Below, one piece after another: positions 5,611 through 7,232 of a stretch of 7,232 nucleotides of DNA. The translations under genes and the position numbers were made by a program. Origin of the DNA: Pseudomonadota bacterium (GTDB lineage: Bacteria; Pseudomonadota; Gammaproteobacteria; UBA5335); assembly GCA_021783685.1 (NCBI GenBank), contig JAJXTQ010000095.1:1-7232 (forward strand). The letters run 5' to 3'. Position 1 is the stretch's first letter. The number at the start of each line of letters is the position of its first letter. The notes below the pieces were generated by a model. That model saw only the letters and a program-made list of their open reading frames with translations, had not been told where the DNA came from and did not search any database.

Positions 5611-7232
5611 ATGACGGCCTCCACAGTTTCGCCGCCCACCACGTTCGCTGCCGCAGAGGCCTATATCCGCGATTTTCCGGCGCACTCCGCCCGGGCGCTG
5701 CAAGCCGGACGGATGGTTCAGGAACTCGGCCTGGGACAGGACGCCGTCGTCGCGGCGATGCTCTATCCGCTCATCGAGTCAGGCGCACTGCCGCAGGCCT
5801 GGATCGACCCGCCGCACCCCGATCTGCCGTGGCGCCTGCTGAAGGGACTGGACCGGCTGCGCATGATGGACGACCTCGCGCCCAGCCAGGCCGCCGTGGC
5901 GCCCGACGTCCAGCTCGAGCGGCTGCGCAAGATGCTGCTGGCCATGGTCGAGGACGCCCGGATCGTCGTCATCAAGCTCTGCTACCGGTTGCACACCCTG
6001 GAGTCGGCCAAGTCCCTGCCGGTCGAGGAACAGCAGCGGCTCGCCCAGCAGACGCTCGACCTCTTCGCGCCCCTGGCCAACCGGCTGGGCATCTGGCAGA
6101 TCAAGTGGCAGCTCGAGGACTGGTCGCTGCGCTACCTGCACCCCGATGCCTATCACAAGATCGCCCGCTGGCTGGACGAACGGCGCGCCGACCGGGAACG
6201 CTACATCCGCGACACCATCGCCGCGGTCCAGGCCGAACTCGACCGCTACCACATCCGGGCCACGGTGACGGGCCGCCCCAAGCATCTCTACAGCATCTGG
6301 CGCAAGCTGGAGCGCAAGGGCATGAGCTTCAGCGGCCTGTTCGATGCGCGCGCGATCCGCGTGCTGGTGGAGGACATTCCCGCCTGCTACGCCGTGCTGG
6401 GCCTGATCCACGGCCGCTGGCAGCCGATCCCGGGGCAGTTCGACGACTACATCGCTTCCCCGAAGGAAAACAACTACCAGTCCTTGCATACCGCCGTGAT
6501 CGGCCCCGCCGGCAAGACACTGGAAATCCAGATCCGCACCCAGCGCATGCATGAACAGGCCGAGCTGGGCGTCGCTGCGCACTGGCGCTACAAGGAAAGC
6601 GGCGTCTCCCCGGATGCCGGGCTGGAGCGCCGCATCAGCTGGTTGCGCAAGCTGCTCGAAAGCAGCGGCGAGGACGGCAATGCCGAGGATTTCCTGGACC
6701 GGTTCCGCGCCGAGATCGGCGAGGAGCGGGTCTACGTCATCACCCCGCGCGGCGACATCCAGGACCTGACCGCCGGAGCCACCGCGCTCGACTTCGCCTA
6801 CGCGGTCCACACCGACGTGGGGCATCGCTGCCGCGGCGCGCGCATCAACGGCGCCATCGCACCGCTGACACGCCCGCTGCAGAACGGCGACCGGGTGGAA
6901 ATCCTCACCGCCAAAGAGCCGCGCCCCAGCCGCGACTGGCTCATCCCGCAATTCGGCTATCTGACCACCAGCCGTGCCCGGGCCAAGGTGCGCCAGTGGT
7001 TCAAGCACGAGGACTACAACCAGAACGTCGCCACCGGGCGCGACCTCCTCGAACGCGAGCTGGGCCGGCTGAGCATGGGGGACGAACCCTATGACGCGCT
7101 CGCCGCACAGTTCAATTTCTCCAAGATCAACGACTTTCTCGCCGCCATCGGCGCCGGCGACATCACCACCGCGCAGATCGCCGGGCGGCTGCAGCCGATC
7201 GTGCCCAAGGAGATGGTCCCACCGCCCGCGAC
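5611..7232 (+). CDS. relA: RelA, ribosome-associated (p)ppGpp synthetase (3' end outside window)
   Basis: The first 540 residues of RelA, which makes (p)ppGpp from ATP and GTP/GDP when uncharged tRNA enters the ribosome. The N-terminal hydrolase-like domain is degenerate: the HD metal pair is replaced by Tyr52-Pro53 (MLYPLIE), and the second metal Asp by Tyr125 (KLCYRLH), so it should not hydrolyse ppGpp. The synthetase domain is intact in outline: GRPKHLYSIWRK (221-232), FDARAIRV with Asp245 equivalent to E. coli catalytic Asp275, SPKENNYQSLHT (283-294) and EIQIRT (305-310). The substrate-selectivity motif reads QFDD (276-279) where E. coli RelA has EFDD. A TGS domain follows (about 373-433, with DFAYAVHTDVGHRC), then the helical region with DWLIPQFGYLTTSRARAKV. 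The zinc-finger and RRM/ACT regulatory domains of the ~740-residue family lie beyond the window. Relative to E. coli RelA the N-terminus is about 30 residues shorter. The frame upstream of 5611 has no ATG back to the -10-like stretch, supporting this start. The base 3' of codon 540 leaves an incomplete codon at the edge. Confidence 0.96.
   Translation, partial: MTASTVSPPTTFAAAEAYIRDFPAHSARALQAGRMVQELGLGQDAVVAAMLYPLIESGALPQAWIDPPHPDLPWRLLKGLDRLRMMDDLAPSQAAVAPDVQLERLRKMLLAMVEDARIVVIKLCYRLHTLESAKSLPVEEQQRLAQQTLDLFAPLANRLGIWQIKWQLEDWSLRYLHPDAYHKIARWLDERRADRERYIRDTIAAVQAELDRYHIRATVTGRPKHLYSIWRKLERKGMSFSGLFDARAIRVLVEDIPACYAVLGLIHGRWQPIPGQFDDYIASPKENNYQSLHTAVIGPAGKTLEIQIRTQRMHEQAELGVAAHWRYKESGVSPDAGLERRISWLRKLLESSGEDGNAEDFLDRFRAEIGEERVYVITPRGDIQDLTAGATALDFAYAVHTDVGHRCRGARINGAIAPLTRPLQNGDRVEILTAKEPRPSRDWLIPQFGYLTTSRARAKVRQWFKHEDYNQNVATGRDLLERELGRLSMGDEPYDALAAQFNFSKINDFLAAIGAGDITTAQIAGRLQPIVPKEMVPPPA

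Noticed and set aside
5829..6554. 241-codon plus-strand open frame within relA
   Set aside because: It is an offset reading of relA; the relA frame has continuous family similarity from 5611 to the window end.
5779..7008. 409-codon open frame on the minus strand
   Set aside because: It is antisense to relA, which is clear from end to end; no motifs are found in the translation.
1..7232. CRISPR array, tRNA, rRNA, insertion sequence, defence system or phage genes
   Set aside because: I saw no spaced direct repeats, cloverleaf, transposase motifs, terminal repeats or non-housekeeping cassette. Almost all bases are accounted for by seven recognisable genes.

Overview
The window looks like chromosomal DNA from a high-GC gammaproteobacterium. 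Reasons are the dense GC-rich coding, a monofunctional RelA with a degenerate hydrolase domain, a ruvCAB cluster behind yebC, a YfaZ-type outer membrane protein, and a QseE/GlrK-like kinase paired with a QseG-like lipoprotein. A Chromatiales- or Xanthomonadales-like lineage would fit, but I cannot fix the genus.

Layout. Seven genes are supported. Six lie on the minus strand and read right to left: a yfaZ-like porin-fold protein (5496-4927), yebC (4867-4130), ruvC (4112-3603), ruvA (3606-3013), ruvB (3006-1957), a QseE/GlrK-like sensor histidine kinase (1960-512) and a QseG-like lipoprotein (515-6). The seventh, relA, starts at 5611 on the plus strand and runs off the right end. The only real intergenic spaces are 5497-5610 (divergent promoter region between the yfaZ-like gene and relA) and 4868-4926 (a GC-rich hairpin between the yfaZ-like gene and yebC). 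No tRNA, rRNA, CRISPR array, insertion sequence or phage gene is visible.

How the genes work together. From yebC to the lipoprotein, spacing is never more than 17 bases, and three junctions are 4-base stop/start overlaps (ruvC/ruvA ATGA, ruvB/kinase GTGA, kinase/lipoprotein ATGA). The block therefore looks like a single operon joining the Holliday-junction machinery (RuvC resolvase, RuvAB branch migration) and the YebC translation-associated factor to an envelope-sensing kinase and its lipoprotein partner. The matching response regulator (QseF/GlrR type) would be expected just left of the window. RelA, the ribosome-associated (p)ppGpp synthetase, faces away from this block.

I see no wholly new system. 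The points most worth a second look are the GTGA coupling of ruvB to a two-component sensor gene, the Q-for-E change in the RelA EXDD motif, the short RelA N-terminus, the compact divergent promoter region with an inverted repeat, and the hairpin ahead of yebC.
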